From positions 57,314,342 to 57,378,341 of the forward strand of contig OZ020589.1 of assembly GCA_963971535.1 (NCBI GenBank): DNA of 64,000 nucleotides, given 5' to 3'. Below are positions 1-11,253 of this stretch, one piece after another (position 1 is the first letter of the stretch; each line of letters begins with the position of its first letter). Under the pieces are notes generated by a model. The model did no database searches. It saw only the letters and a program-made list of their open reading frames with translations, and was not told where the DNA came from. Source of the DNA: Notolepis coatsorum (taxonomy: Eukaryota > Chordata > Actinopteri > Aulopiformes > Paralepididae). The translations under genes were made by a program, and so were the position numbers.

Positions 1-954
1 CCTTGTAACAGTTAACCAGGAAGGCCCATTGAGATACAAGATGTTTGCAAGAAAGACCTGGCCAATATGACAGCAGTATGCTTCGTTTAGCGTAATAATA
101 TGAACATGATTCACTGGCTGTGAGCGAGCCTTTGTGAACATCATGAATTTAGTTTTCTTTACATTTAAAACTAGTTTAAAGGGGAACTATCTTATAAATG
201 GCCTTTTTCAGTGTTTAGCAGTTTCCTGGCTATGTGGACTTATATTAGGATAAATATCTCAAATTTTCATATTGCCGCAATCTTCCTATTCCTATTCTAT
301 ATTCCTCTCTCACTGAACTGAGTCATCTAAAAATGTGCATGTCTGTGATGTCAGAGATTTCTCAGCTGCATAATAATGTGGCAGTTGATGTGGCAGTTGG
401 CACCAGGCCATACAGTGGTTGGAGCCCAGCCTCAAAACGGCTTAAGATCTTGAGGTAGACAAATGCTGTTTTTGAGTGCTTGATTAGAAATACAAAACAA
501 TAAAAAAAAAAAATGGAAAAAGGAGGGAGCACTTGTATACAGGGCGGTGTCGTCCGTATAAAAGATGCAGCTTGGCTGTATGGCTTTTATTTCCCATGTC
601 ATTTATAAAAAACATAGAATAAAACCGGAGCCGAAAGTAGACTCTGGGGAAACACCTTTGTTGATTTCTAAATTTGTATTTTAAGATCAATTACCAGAGA
701 TGTGGAAAAGGCTATATGGATGTAGTAAAGGGACAAGAATGGAGCAGGTTTCATTTTCACGATGTGAAATGTGAAAACAGGGGAGGATGAGAAGAGAGAG
801 AACAACAAGACGTTATAAAGACAAGAGTTGTGGGACAAATGACAAAGTGGGTAAAAGAAGTGAATTGATTGATTATGGTAAATAGGAGTGAATGTGTAAG
901 TATGGGCGCGCCATGGATGCTAAATAATGTTTTTCTGAATATCGCTAACCCATT

Positions 955-1044
955 GTTTTTCTCTAATAGGTTGTGGAGAGTACGGGGGAAATTGTTTTTG
1001 TTTTTCTCTAATTGGTTGCGGAGAGTACGGAGGAAATCCTGTTA
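955..1044. repeat. Tandem duplication, 45-bp period, two copies
   Basis: The motif ctctaat-ggttg-ggagagtacgg occurs at 961 and again 45 bp later at 1006, with a few substitutions. It is a local duplication with no visible function. Confidence 0.75.
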
Positions 1045-1191
1045 ACTATGGTTTAGTTCACAGGCCTATAGTGAAAAAGAGGGTAACTATTAGGAGAACT
1101 GTTTAGAAGAACTAACCTGTGCAAATGCTTACTACTTGTTATGAGGTAATCGCATGAAAACTAATAAAAGCGCTAAGATAACATAACAGGC

Positions 1192-1340
1192 CAATGCAGC
1201 TTAAAAGGTCCTGCATAGGACTTTTGCATGAGCAGCCCGTTGCAAACGGCAAACAGGCCACTGCAGGACATGCAATGCAGCTTAAAAGGTCCTGCATAGG
1301 ACTTTTGCATGAGCAGCCTGTTGCAAACAGTGCAAAAATA
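1192..1340. repeat. Tandem duplication, 81-bp period, with palindromic core
   Basis: A unit starting caatgcagcttaaaagg is present at 1192 and at 1273. Each copy contains a near-perfect 23-bp palindrome (aaaagg...ggactttt) and then gcatgagcagcc. The second copy is partial. Confidence 0.75.
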
Positions 1341-3524
1341 AGATAATTAATAAGATAAATAATCTGTCAAGATCCTGTGAAGGAGAGAGAGACCAAAGTG
1401 GGGCGAGCCAATCCAACAACAGTCCGAGACAAAGAAGCACGACTCTGGCATCACCTGGAAGCGACACAGAGTTCTGCACGGAAACAAGGACAGTGTTGTA
1501 ATAAGATAATGATCAACAAAATTACCATGTGCAAGCCAGCCAGATGGTATAAGTGTTTTGTTCTACAATCAGGAAAATCGAGTGGGACAAGCAGAAGGGA
1601 CAGCAGAGGCTGGACCAGCAGAGACTGAAGGTCCTGTGGTGACCAGGGGAAGATGCATGGGACAGAAGGTCAAGTCCTCATCGAAACACCAAAACCATGA
1701 ACCCAAAGCTAAGTACAATGCAACTACACCTGTGCTAGGCCATTGAGAGGGTCATCTTGCCAGCAATCTCACTGTATGAACATATAATAGTCTATAAGGA
1801 CATATGAAGGAAGTGTATAAAAGATGAGGTGACACCTTGTTGCCCTTAAGGTCAAAGTGCTTTGTACAAGAGAGCAACAGGAAGCCTCCATAGGCATAAA
1901 AATGAGCAACGCCGGTGACAATATAGCACAGCTAAACAAGACATGAGCAGAATAAATATGAATATCATAAAAAATATGATATGGCGATGACATGACCCTC
2001 AACGATACTATGAAAAAAGAAGAGACCAGAGAGGAAAAAACACGTCTATGAAAGGGAGGACTAGACACACATAGAATCATAGCTCTATAGCTGGTCTCAT
2101 CGTCAGGAGAAGGGACGAGCAGAACATTGTCCACAAATTTTATTATATGTTAATAGTCCGGGTGACTAATAAAGTCAGTAATGAAAACAAGGAGTAGCAG
2201 ATGTGTAATGACACACCAAGGGAATAGTGTTGAAAACTCGCACTTATGCTATAAACATGCAAAACAATACATCTGGTCTATTCATTGTGACTGGTCCAAT
2301 GTAGCTGTGGTGTCCATTTTAAATAAAGGTTTTCATTCATTAAGGGGCCCCAATTTGAGGGCCAAACGATAAGGATAGTCATGACGGCTGTGATGAATTT
2401 ACCACGGAATGTGATGAAGTCAATATGGGGAATATGCAGATGTAGCAGATGTACTACTGTGATGTTGTGCAAAGCATGAGAAAAGTGTCAAAGTGCTAAC
2501 GACAGTGCCTATTGTTAAGTCTGCACATACATTGTTTCCTCAGAATTGTGAAGTTCAGGTATTAAAGAAGCTATATATTTCAACTAGCTTTTTCGTTATT
2601 CCTGTTTCCGCTCTTCAGTGTTTCAAAGCATTGTAGAAAGTGATATATGCACGAACAAAGAGAGCGTCACCTACAAAGTATGCCAGAGTAACTTCCATTA
2701 TCATTAATAAGCCAAGATAATTTGGGAGCCCTGTATCACTGAGTGAATAAATGTAATTATGCTGTGGAACATATTATGATTATTATGTACATCCACTATA
2801 CATTCCTCTTCTCTATTTCAGTGGGCTCAGTGCCACGAGTAGGCAGTTGCATAGTCACAAAACACTAGCAACTGAGGGGGGTGTGTCCTAAGGGACAAAG
2901 AGGTGTACTCTACCAAAGGGAGGATCTAAGGGACAAAGAGGGGTACCCTACACAAGCAGGTTCTAAAGGTCAAAGAACCTGTGGTGGTCAAAGTGGTGGT
3001 CAAAGTGAACCAAACAAATTAAAGGGTCTTATTCATAATTTCTTTCAATGTATTATAGAATTGGATATGATATAGTCTGGTTTAGCAACTAATTGTGTCA
3101 AATGTGTGGAAATTGGTTGTGCATTCATTATATTTCCATTTAGGGTGTGAGGACGCAAACCAGAGCTAAGGGCAGTGACTGATGCTACGACACATCACCT
3201 GACTTTTAGAAGTTGTATGTTAAAGCCGATATGGCTAGGAGAGAGGCTTAAGGTGGAAGTTGAGTTTAATAATACTATTATGTGTATTAAATATGCAGGG
3301 AAAATGTTGGCACAAGACTATACAATGGAGCTTGGCTAGATCAAATTTAGAAGGAGAATAGTGGGGTAAACAAGCAGTTATATATGGGAATTTCTAATTG
3401 TAATTTTCCTGTCGGACATGTTGCATTGGCCTGGCGAGATGGTGTGGACGGTGGGTCTACGAGCAGGCCAGAGGTGGAGAAGGAGGACTTCGCTGCAGAC
3501 TGTCCTCGCTTACAGAGGATTGGT

Positions 3525-3592
3525 TTGTGGCCATTCCAAACCTGAACACGGTTGATCTGATCTTAGAAGCTAAGCAGGTTCGAGGCTGAGCC
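3525..3592 (+). pseudogene. 5S rRNA-derived fragment (pseudogene or 5S-type SINE head)
   Basis: The stretch ggccat-ccaa-cctgaacacg...gatctgatctt followed by agaagctaagcagg and tcgaggctg follows the first two thirds of vertebrate 5S rRNA in order, including the highly conserved GAAGCTAAGCAGG of the internal promoter. About five bases are missing in the middle, and the 3' third (TTGGATGGGAGACC) is absent. It is therefore not a functional 5S gene. It could be a dispersed pseudogene or a remnant of a 5S-derived (SINE3-like) retroposon. Confidence 0.6.
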
Positions 3593-4258
3593 CCTGGTGT
3601 GGTAACATCAGGAAAGCGCATGACAAGATAGAAAAATGAAAAGACTGAGTCATGGACTATGGACTGGACAGAGACATTGAGTGGACAGTGATAAAGAGTG
3701 TTTGTTATAATCATGCCATTTTAGGTATTCACGGTTGTTGTTTGTGCTTTTTGTAAAATAATCATGTTTATAAGATCCTTTTTTCCTTTAATGTTTAAAC
3801 TGAATATTGAAGGGGGAGTTACTGGCGTAAGTAAGTCACTGTAAAATTAACATCAGGGAGTTAATTTTTCTCCTGTAAGGGCGGAAGTTTGCTTAACATA
3901 TTGTGGGCCTTTTGACCGGAATACCTCGAATTGACTTACAGATTGGTAGGTCTCTGAATTAGATAGGCCCGAGCGGTGATCTTCACTGCTTGGTCGACGT
4001 ATTTCTGTCTCTGAGCACAGTAACTGGGGGGAGTTGCTATAAGGGAGGGGTCAGAAAGTGTTTTGAAGTATGGAAAGAGTCAACACACATACTGCTAGCA
4101 TAAACATCATTAGTATGTATACTCACTTTGCATTGTCATGGCATTCTGCCATGAAAGGGAGGATATGTGGTGGAGAATACACTTTAAATGCTTATATATA
4201 TATATGTAATATATTGGTTGTAGCTGTATTAGGACGGTGTATTGTATCCTCGTAAAAT

Positions 4259-5147
4259 GTTGCTCTCACTAGCAATGAGAGCAAGGCAGGAAGTGCAGGA
4301 AAAGACAGGAAGCGGCCAAGGACAGGCGCCAGGGAGCTCCGATCATAATGACCCTTACACACATGTGTACACTCACATACTCACACACACATAGACACAC
4401 ACACATACACACACACACATACACACACATAGACACACACACACACACACATAGACACATACACACACACACATACACTTTATACACACGTGGACACACA
4501 GATGTAAGGGGGCCTTTAGACATTAGGCGCCAGTAAGCCACACACACAGACACATACACACACACACACACATAGACACACACACACATAGACACACACA
4601 CATAGACACACATACACACACATAGACACACACACATAGACACACACACACATACACACACACAAACACAGATAGTTTAGACACACACACACACACACAG
4701 TGACACTGTTACACACTTTCACACATTGCCATATATACACAGACACACACACATAGTATAAGTCTCACTGACCGACAGTGTAGGAATGAATCTAATCAAG
4801 GAGCGCAGGGCTTGTCCTTCTCACGGTCTGTTCTCATGATTTTGTCTCATGGGTCAGGAAGTAAAAGCTAAGTAAGAAAGCATTAGGGAATATGTTGATA
4901 AACATTGATGGGGAACAGAGCATTTCCAGTCACGAACTTGGCAATCACAATACGCATGTCTTGTGCACGCAATTACAAATGTCCATGACGCACGTTACAT
5001 CGTCATATTTTCTATAAAAGGAGGATGCTGAGTTTGCACACATGGGATTTTCTGGGTTGTGTTGTTCGATGATCATCACTGCAATAAACCTTTTGTCCTC
5101 CACGGCTGTTACAATTGAGTCCTGTGTTCTGACGTCTCCTTTAAACA
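4259..5147 (+). repeat. LTR-like segment with TATA and poly(A) signals
   Basis: The segment has a TATA-like ctataaaagg near 5013, an aataaa signal at about 5083 followed by a GT-rich stretch, and ends near tttaaaca, an order like that of an LTR. It opens with tgttgctctcac. No partner LTR, primer site or target-site duplication was found, so the boundaries are guesses. A CA-rich array fills its middle. Confidence 0.3.
4350..4765. repeat. CA-rich microsatellite/minisatellite array
   Basis: Long runs of acacac are broken by regular ataga and atac interruptions. A short unique piece (about 4478-4537) sits inside. Cys/Val-rich or His/Thr-rich open frames across it come only from the repeat. Confidence 0.9.
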
Positions 5148-5171
5148 ATGAGCTATAAACAGACAGCTCTT

Positions 5172-5690
5172 ATCTTCTATATAGCCTCTCCCCTTACAGA
5201 TCTGCTGAGCCCGAAGATCCCGTTTCAGTGGACGCCTATGTGTTCCTTTGCGTTTCAACAGTTGAAGTCCATTCTGGTCAGTGCCCCTGTCCTTGCGGCG
5301 CCTGTGTTCACGAGGCCTTTTAAATTGGCGGTGGATGCTAGCGAGTTGGGCGCTGGCGCAGTGCTCTTGCAGGATGATGACGGAGGTATTGAGCACCCGG
5401 TGTCGTACTTCTCCAGGAAGTTTAATATACACCAGAGGCGTTACTCGACCATCGAGAAGGAGGCATTGGCTTTGATTCTGGCCCTCTCCCATTTTGAGGT
5501 GTATGTTGGCTCCTCTCAATCACCTATTAAAATTTACACGGACTACAATCCGTTGGTCTTTATAGGCAGGATGCAGAATTCGAACCAGCGGCTGATGGGC
5601 TGGAGCCTCTTCCTGCACGCCTTTGATGTGGAGGTGGTGCATGTCAAGGGCAAGGACAATGTGTTGGCCGACGCGTTGTCACGACTGTAG
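5172..5690 (+). pseudogene. Ty3/gypsy (Gmr1-like) RT end plus RNase H fragment
   Basis: The reading frame encodes the end of a gypsy reverse transcriptase (ASPLTDLLSPK, FAFQQLKS, APVLAAP) and a complete RNase H domain. Catalytic residues are visible in AVDASELGAG, EKEALALI, IYTDYNPL and VLADALSRL, with the stop directly after the last motif. RNase H removes the RNA strand during cDNA synthesis of the retrotransposon. Everything upstream (gag, protease, most of RT) is missing. No integrase follows: about 390 bp later come a polypurine tract and an LTR start. Ending pol at RNase H is the order known from Gmr1-type elements, where integrase precedes RT. The visible start ATG at 5148 is incidental. 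Confidence 0.85.
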
Positions 5691-6083
5691 TCAGTGGTGG
5701 GGTGTGGGTTTTGTGCTGTGCTTCTGGGGGGGGTTGTGTGAGAGGTGTTGTTGTTGCTTTGTTTTTGCTTTTTGTTGATTTTGTTCTGTGTTCCATGAGT
5801 CGGGAGTGATGAGGAGTAAGGCTGAGGCTGTCCATTCTCCTTACCTGGTTGATCGGGGACTTTATTGAAGGATTGTAGGGTGCAGTGCGGGGCAGCTCAA
5901 TATGTTTTGATTGTTGGGGGGATGCGGACCGGAGGGCGACTTTCGTCTTGTACATCAGGGTTCCCCATTTATCGACCGCTATTTCTTTTTTCCCCTTTAT
6001 TTATTTATGTACAGGTTTTCTTGTTTATGTCCATTTCCCCATTTCACTTTGGGGTTATGGCCATACATTTGAGGGGGGGGGGG
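5691..6083 (+). other. 3' untranslated region and polypurine tract of the gypsy fragment
   Basis: This GT-rich non-coding stretch lies between the RNase H stop and the LTR. It ends in a tract of about 13 purines (ttgagggggggg...) just before tgttatg, the usual position of the polypurine tract that primes plus-strand synthesis. Confidence 0.6.
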
Positions 6084-6260
6084 TGTTATGTGGGGGTATG
6101 TTTGTGCCCTGATCAGGCGCTCCTAATGTGAGTTGTCATGTCTAGATGTAGTCCTCTGTCATGGTGTGTAGTCCCTATTGTTTTCCCCCCAGGTGTACCC
6201 AATTACCATTACCCCAGGTGTGTGTTGTCTCGTCATTCCCTTGTGTATAAGTAGTCTGTC
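6084..6260 (+). repeat. Left part of gypsy LTR, split by the 22.6-kb insertion
   Basis: It begins tgttatgtggg after a polypurine tract and contains a TATA-like tgtataag at about 6244. The sequence breaks at 6260 and appears to resume at 28834. TC is present on both sides of the break, a possible 2-bp target duplication. Confidence 0.65.
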
Positions 6261-6277
6261 CCCAGATAGCAAAAGAT
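6261..6277 (+). repeat. Left terminal inverted repeat (17 bp)
   Basis: cccagatagcaaaagat pairs perfectly with 28817-28833 on the opposite strand. Confidence 0.8.
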
Positions 6278-6812
6278 TTGTGAATCAACGTTGAAATAGG
6301 GTTAGGCAGAAATATTGAATCTATGTTGAAGCCTGACATCGAAATTATACAAATCGTTGTCTATGACTTACATGTTGAATCAACGTTAGGTGTCAACCAT
6401 AACTGATACTATATCAATGTTGATTCAACCATCATCTAAATGGTAATCTACATGGACATTTTAGTTGATTTTATATTGAATCAATGTTAGGCATCAATGT
6501 TTATTCAACCATAATCTAAATGGTAATCTACTTGTACATTTGTAACTTGTACATCTACTTGTAACTTGTAAAGTTAAGGAATCAATACTGATTAATGTAC
6601 ATTTTACATTAAAATATTGCTGCTGATATGTATACATCATAACATTACATGTTTGTTTCCTGCTGTTAAACACACTATTGGTGTTCAAAATTCTTATATG
6701 ACCATATTTCCAAAAATGTGTTAACAAAAATGACAACATAGCTTTAATATTAAAAAAAAAAAATCTTTCAAGAGGGTCTCATCATACTTCCACAGTGACC
6801 AGTTAACCTTTT

Positions 6813-7143
6813 TGTTATGTACCAGGAGCCTGATCACTCCTGTGTCACTGTGCAGGCAGGCCTGATCACTCCTGTGTCACGGGGCATGCAGGTGAGGGCT
6901 GCCAATTAGCCAATTAGTGCTGATTGGTTACCTGCTGGGAGCTTTAAAGCCAGCCCTAGTAACACACATGCTTAAAGGAAGAGCTGTCAGGTTCTTCCAG
7001 TCCTTGTCCGTTGGGTTTACATTAGTACATTAATTTACATTTACATTAATAGTTCCTTGATATAGTAGCACTTTGAGTTAGAGCACAGGGTTTTGGTGTT
7101 GGTTTGCACATAGGTTGCGTGCCCATAAGCCAGGGTCGTAACA
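6813..7143 (+). repeat. 5' LTR of the gag-only element
   Basis: 331 bp, TGTTATG...CGTAACA. It contains a short internal duplication (cctgatcactcctgtgtcac, twice). It differs from the 3' LTR by an 11-bp gap after acacacatgc and a few substitutions. Confidence 0.9.
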
Positions 7144-7145
7144 GT

Positions 7146-7163
7146 TGGTCGCTCGTCCGGGAT
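7146..7163 (+). promoter_or_regulatory. Primer-binding site, tRNA-Pro-like
   Basis: TGGTCGCTCGTCCGGGAT begins 3 nt after the LTR. It differs at two positions from the classical proline-tRNA primer site TGGGGGCTCGTCCGGGAT. A tRNA anneals here to start minus-strand cDNA. Confidence 0.65.
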
Positions 7164-7920
7164 ATTTTACCTCTAGAAATTTGTTTGGTGGTTTTTTTTT
7201 GTGTTACACGGGGTGTCATGGCATTATGGTTTGGGTGGTGTTCGTTACATATGGTGTAACGTGGGGGCTTGAGCCATTTCATCAAACAGGTGAGTATGCC
7301 GTATTTGTTTGTAATTTGATGTGACTACTTATGCTGTTAAAATATATAGTTTAGTGGGCACCACATGTAGATAGGGACATTATTTTCTGGTTGTTGGTTA
7401 GCGTCCTGTGCACCACGTACTCCTGGGGCAGTCAGGGAAGGGATTAGCACCATCTGCTTGTCTGGTACTGTATCATGTACTGGACGGGTGGATGGTCAAG
7501 TATGATCTTTGACTGGTAGCAGGTGTGGTTGAAGATGGTTAGGTCTACAGGGCATTAGTTTAAGGGTAGGTAGATTAGGGCGGCCAGAAAACAGAGGTAG
7601 TGTGGTAGGGCTTGATTTAGTGTTTCTTAGGGTAGACATGTGGTGGGCCGGTTTTGACTGCAGTTTAGACGTAGAAGCATATGTAGTCATATCAGGTTAG
7701 AAGGCGCACCTGTTTGGAATTGTTTGTTGGATTTATTTTGTTTGTTTGAGTGTTTGGTGAGCATACCTGGTAGCACCTAACACCCACGTATGACACGTCT
7801 ATTTAGGGTGGGTGTGTTTTTTTTTTTTATTATTATTATTTTGCAACCTAGAAAGGTGTGCTCCGTAGAGCTCACATTTCCACCGCGTTCCCTTCTGGTT
7901 GTTATTATTGGCATTTAGCA

Positions 7921-8023
7921 TTCTTCAGTGGTTCTTCAGTGGTTCTTCATGGTTCTTCAGTGGTTCTTCGTGGTTCTTCAGTGGTTCGTTAGGGGGGTCT
8001 TCGTGGTTCGTTAGTGGTTCTTC
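7921..8023 (+). repeat. Short tandem repeat in the leader, tggttctt-c units
   Basis: Imperfect repeats of ggttcttcagt / ggttcttcgt / ggttcgttag lie between the primer site and the gag start. They lie in the untranslated leader and no role is visible. Confidence 0.75.
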
Positions 8024-8071
8024 GTGACTGTGAGGTAAAGTGTGTAGCTTGTGGTGGCTGGTACAGTGACG

Positions 8072-9882
8072 ATGGCTTCCATCAAGGACTTTGTTGATCG
8101 CCCGTCTCATGACATGTTGGAGAGGTTTTCCAAAGAACAACTTCTAGAACTTGCTGTACACTACAGGGTAGAGCTTTCTGCATGTGAGAAAGGTTTGAAG
8201 CCGATTGCCTTGAGTGCTTTAAGGGTGTTACTCATTAGGGAGCAGGTGCTTGAGGAGAGGGTGGAGGAGCCTCCTTCGTCTGGCGCGTCTCCGCTATTAC
8301 CTGGTGTAGAGGGTGAGTGGAGGATTAGGGAGTTGGAGTTTAAGGAAAGGCAGCTAGAGCGAGAGCGTGATGAGAGGAGCGTGAGCTTAAGGAGAGAGAG
8401 AGTAAAGAGGAGCGTGAGCTTAAGGAGAGAGAGAGGAAAGAGGAGCGTGAGCATGAGTTTAAGCATGAGGAGCATGAGTTTAAGGAGAAACAAATGTTGC
8501 TGGAGCACGAGCGTGCACAGAAGGAGCTTGAATATAAGCATGCTGCCTTGCAGGCGGGGGCTCTGCATCCAGAGTCACGTTCCGGGTTTGATGTAGGCAG
8601 GAATATTAGGATGGTGCCACCATTTTTTGAGAAAGACGTGGAAAGATATTTTCCCCTTTTTGAACGGGTGGCAACCACATTGAAGTGGCCTGATACCGCC
8701 TGGACACTGCTGCTGCAATGTGTTTTAGTTGGTAGGGCACAAGAAGCCTACACTGCTCTGTCCCTTGAACAAAGCGCTGATTATGAACTGGTTAAAGCTT
8801 CCATTTTGAGGGCTTATGAGTTGGTCCCCGAGGCCTATCGTCAGCGTTTTAGAGGTTATCGCAGGTCGGAGGGGCAGTCTTATGTTGAATTTGGAAGGGA
8901 GAAGAAGAACCTGTTTGACAGGTGGTGCACTTCTCAGAAGGCAGAGTCAAGAGAGCAGCTTAGGCAGTTGATTCTCCTAGAGGAATTTAAAAGATGTGTT
9001 CCTGATACCGTTTCCACACATCTAAATGAGCGTAAGGTATCGAAGATAGGTGACGCCGCTGTCTTCGCTGATGAGTTTGTGTTGACACACAAGTCCGTGT
9101 TTTTGGAGGACTACCGTGTTGAGTCCGGGGATAGGCGTCCTGTTCAGGGGGGCCGTTTCCCAAAACCTGTGTCTGCTGGTCAGTTAACTTCACCTCCTAG
9201 GCGGGGTGGTTCTGCTGGTGCATTCCCAGAAGGGATTATCTGTTTCTACTGTAAAGAACCTAGTCATATCGTTGCTGGGTGCCCGGTGCTTGAGCAGAAA
9301 AATGTCAGAACCGTGGCTCTGGTAGAAACCATATGCAGAACGCCTATGCCAACGTTAGATGGGGATGGGGGAAGTATCAAACGTGTGGACAAAGAGCTCG
9401 AGGGTTCCTCAAGGTTTATGATGAATGGATTTGTTTCCCTGACTAATGCACTAGAGTCCAAACAGGCTATAACAATTTGGAGAGATACCGGTGCTTTTCA
9501 GTCCCTCATTCTGGAGGGGGTTTTGCCGTTTTCAGAAAACTCTTCTTTGCATTCCGGTGTCGTTGTTTGGGGCTTTGGGGGTGGATTTGTGGATGCACCT
9601 TTGCATGAGGTCACGCTCAATTCTCCCTTAGTATCAGGCAATGTTGTTGTGGGGGTATGTTCTCACATTCCCATAAAGGGGGTGTCCTTCATTCTAGGGA
9701 ATGATTTGGCTGGTGACATAGTGTTGGGTACTCCGGTTGTAACTCCCATTCCTGTGGTTTCCGAGGTCCCTAATGAGCTGGCACAGAAACATCCAGGAGT
9801 GTTTCCTGTGTGTGCTGTGGCTCGGGAAATGTCAAAGGACAAAAGTGATGTTGTTGATACTTCGACTTGTGACACTTAGTGA
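8072..9882 (+). pseudogene. gag-protease polyprotein with a frameshift
   Basis: Translation starts plausibly at 8072 (MASIKDFVDRPSHDM). A Glu/Arg/Lys-rich coiled-coil stretch (about 8330-8500) contains a frame change near 8370-8390, after which the frame continues from upstream of 8494. Then come a gag body, a CX2CX4HX4C zinc knuckle at 9241-9282 (CFYCKEPSHIVAGC), and an aspartic protease with the catalytic DTGA at 9484-9495 and the flap-distal ILGNDLAG near 9690. Gag packages the RNA and the protease matures it. The frame ends at two adjacent stops, TAG TGA (9877-9882). The linker after protease (VFPVCAVAREMSK) is typical of Gmr1-type gypsy elements, where pol would follow. Confidence 0.8.
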
Positions 9883-10911
9883 CTTAGTGTTATTATACTT
9901 AGTGACACATTCTTTGTTGAATTAAAATGTGTACCTGTTGAGAATTTTGGAAAGCACACTGTGGATCTACCTCTGCATAATGATTCTCTTGATTGTGACT
10001 TTGTGTTAGGCCCGGTGGTGAAACCAGAGTTGACATGCGTGCCGGAGAAGCATGTGGCAGGAGATGGTATGGCAGCGCAGTGTCTCAGGGTCTTCCCAGC
10101 CTGTATGGTGGCTGAGGCCATGAACAAATTGGAGGAGGAGTGTGGGAAGGATGCTATGAGAGGTGCTGTTGTTTCATGTGACACCGTTCTAGTTGGAGAG
10201 GCTACTAAGTCTGACTTAGGCTGCCAGCCTTCCCACAGTAGCTCTATTGTCCCTAATGTTTCACTTGTGGGCAGGGATGGTCCCAGTATGTCAGTTGATG
10301 ATTCTGACATTGATCCACATGTCCACACTGATTCTCTGCCATGCACTAGGTGTGATGGTCAACCTAGTTACCTGTGTCCTGTGGAGCAGGAGCCGCCTTC
10401 GCGACCTGGTCTGTTGAGTTGCAGCCATTTTGATTTTGATCAGGACAATGTTATTTTGGGTGACGCCATTTTAGATGGTGTTCCAGACGTTTTTGTGACT
10501 GTCGTACTGCCATGTTCCAGGTACGGTGGGGCTGTACCTGAGGCGGTACATCCTACTCTGGATGTTCACGGTTTGCAGTATCCTGGACTGCCAGTGCCAG
10601 GTGGGATGGATATGGGCGCGGTGGTGGTATCAGTGATCTATGGTTTTTGTTTTGCTGTGTTCTGTTCTGTTGAGCGCAGTTCTCAGGTTGATTTTGGTTT
10701 GCAGTCTATTTTTGACAGGTCGGTATCGGTGGAGGGGCCTGTTGAAAGGGAGCATACAACACGGTTGGTGGTCGTGTTCGACAGGGGCCGACCCGCTATC
10801 ACTGTTGTGGTGGTGGCCCTGACAATTAATGGGTCACAGTTGTTTTTTTTGTTTTGTTTATGGGTTGTTGTGTGGTGGTTGCCTCTGCGGCAACCAGTTT
10901 GGTGGGGGAGG
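9883..10911 (+). pseudogene. Continuation frame after the protease, partly a copy of the linker
   Basis: The same frame stays open after the double stop for about 340 codons and runs into the 3' LTR. Its start repeats the preceding region in diverged form: VDLPLHN...DFVLGPVVKPE...VFPACMVAEAMNK matches VDAPLHE...DIVLGTPVVTP...VFPVCAVAREMSK. The remainder has no recognisable domain and ends in a hydrophobic, Val/Trp-rich stretch that may only be translated 3' untranslated DNA. It occupies the place where pol should lie. Confidence 0.45.
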
Positions 10912-11253
10912 TGTTATGTACCAGGAGCCTGATCACTCCTGTGTCACTGTGCAGGCAGGCCTGATCACTCCTGTGTCACGGGGCATGCAGGTGAGGGCTG
11001 CCAATTAGCCAATTAGTGCTGATTGGTTACCTGCTGGGAGCTTTAAAGCCAGCCCTAGTAACACACATGCAGTGTCTGTGCTTAGAGGAAGAGCTGTCAG
11101 GTTCTTCCAGTCCTTGTCCGTTGGGTTTACATTAGTACATTAATTTACATTTACATTAATAGTTCCTTGATATAGTAGCACTTTGAGTTAGAGCACAGGG
11201 TTTTGGTGTTGGTTTGCACATAGGTTGCGTGCCCATGAGCCAGGGTCGTAACA
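10912..11253 (+). repeat. 3' LTR of the gag-only element
   Basis: 342 bp, TGTTATG...CGTAACA, nearly identical to 6813-7143. It contains 11 bp (agtgtctgtgc) that the 5' LTR lacks. Confidence 0.9.

Larger units (their letters stand above)
1..4258. other. Gene-poor flank, no recognisable gene
   Basis: No ORF here has a recognisable domain, and the longest open frames (up to about 120 codons) look random. The stretch is AT-rich and contains two small tandem duplications and one 5S rRNA-like piece, listed separately. Purine-rich runs near 2875-3010 and 3830-4060 could be decayed LTR-element material, but I see no protein motif that supports this. Confidence 0.5.
6813..11253 (+). mobile_element. 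Gag/protease-only LTR retrotransposon with pol missing
   Basis: Two nearly identical LTRs (6813-7143 and 10912-11253) both start TGTTATG and end CGTAACA. They enclose 3.77 kb and are flanked by TTTT on both sides (6809-6812 and 11254-11257). A primer site, gag, zinc knuckle and protease are present, and a polypurine tract ggtgggggaggtg precedes the right LTR. No reverse transcriptase, RNase H or integrase motif is present in any frame. The structure is that of a non-autonomous LTR element that must have been copied by a relative's enzymes. Confidence 0.85.

Noticed and set aside
3420-3545. Short plus-strand coding frame (VGHVALAWRDG...)
   Set aside because: Open for only about 45 codons, no recognisable domain, and it runs into the 5S-like sequence.
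4269-4752. Cys/Val-rich open frames of up to 130 codons
   Set aside because: Pure translations of the CA-rich array.
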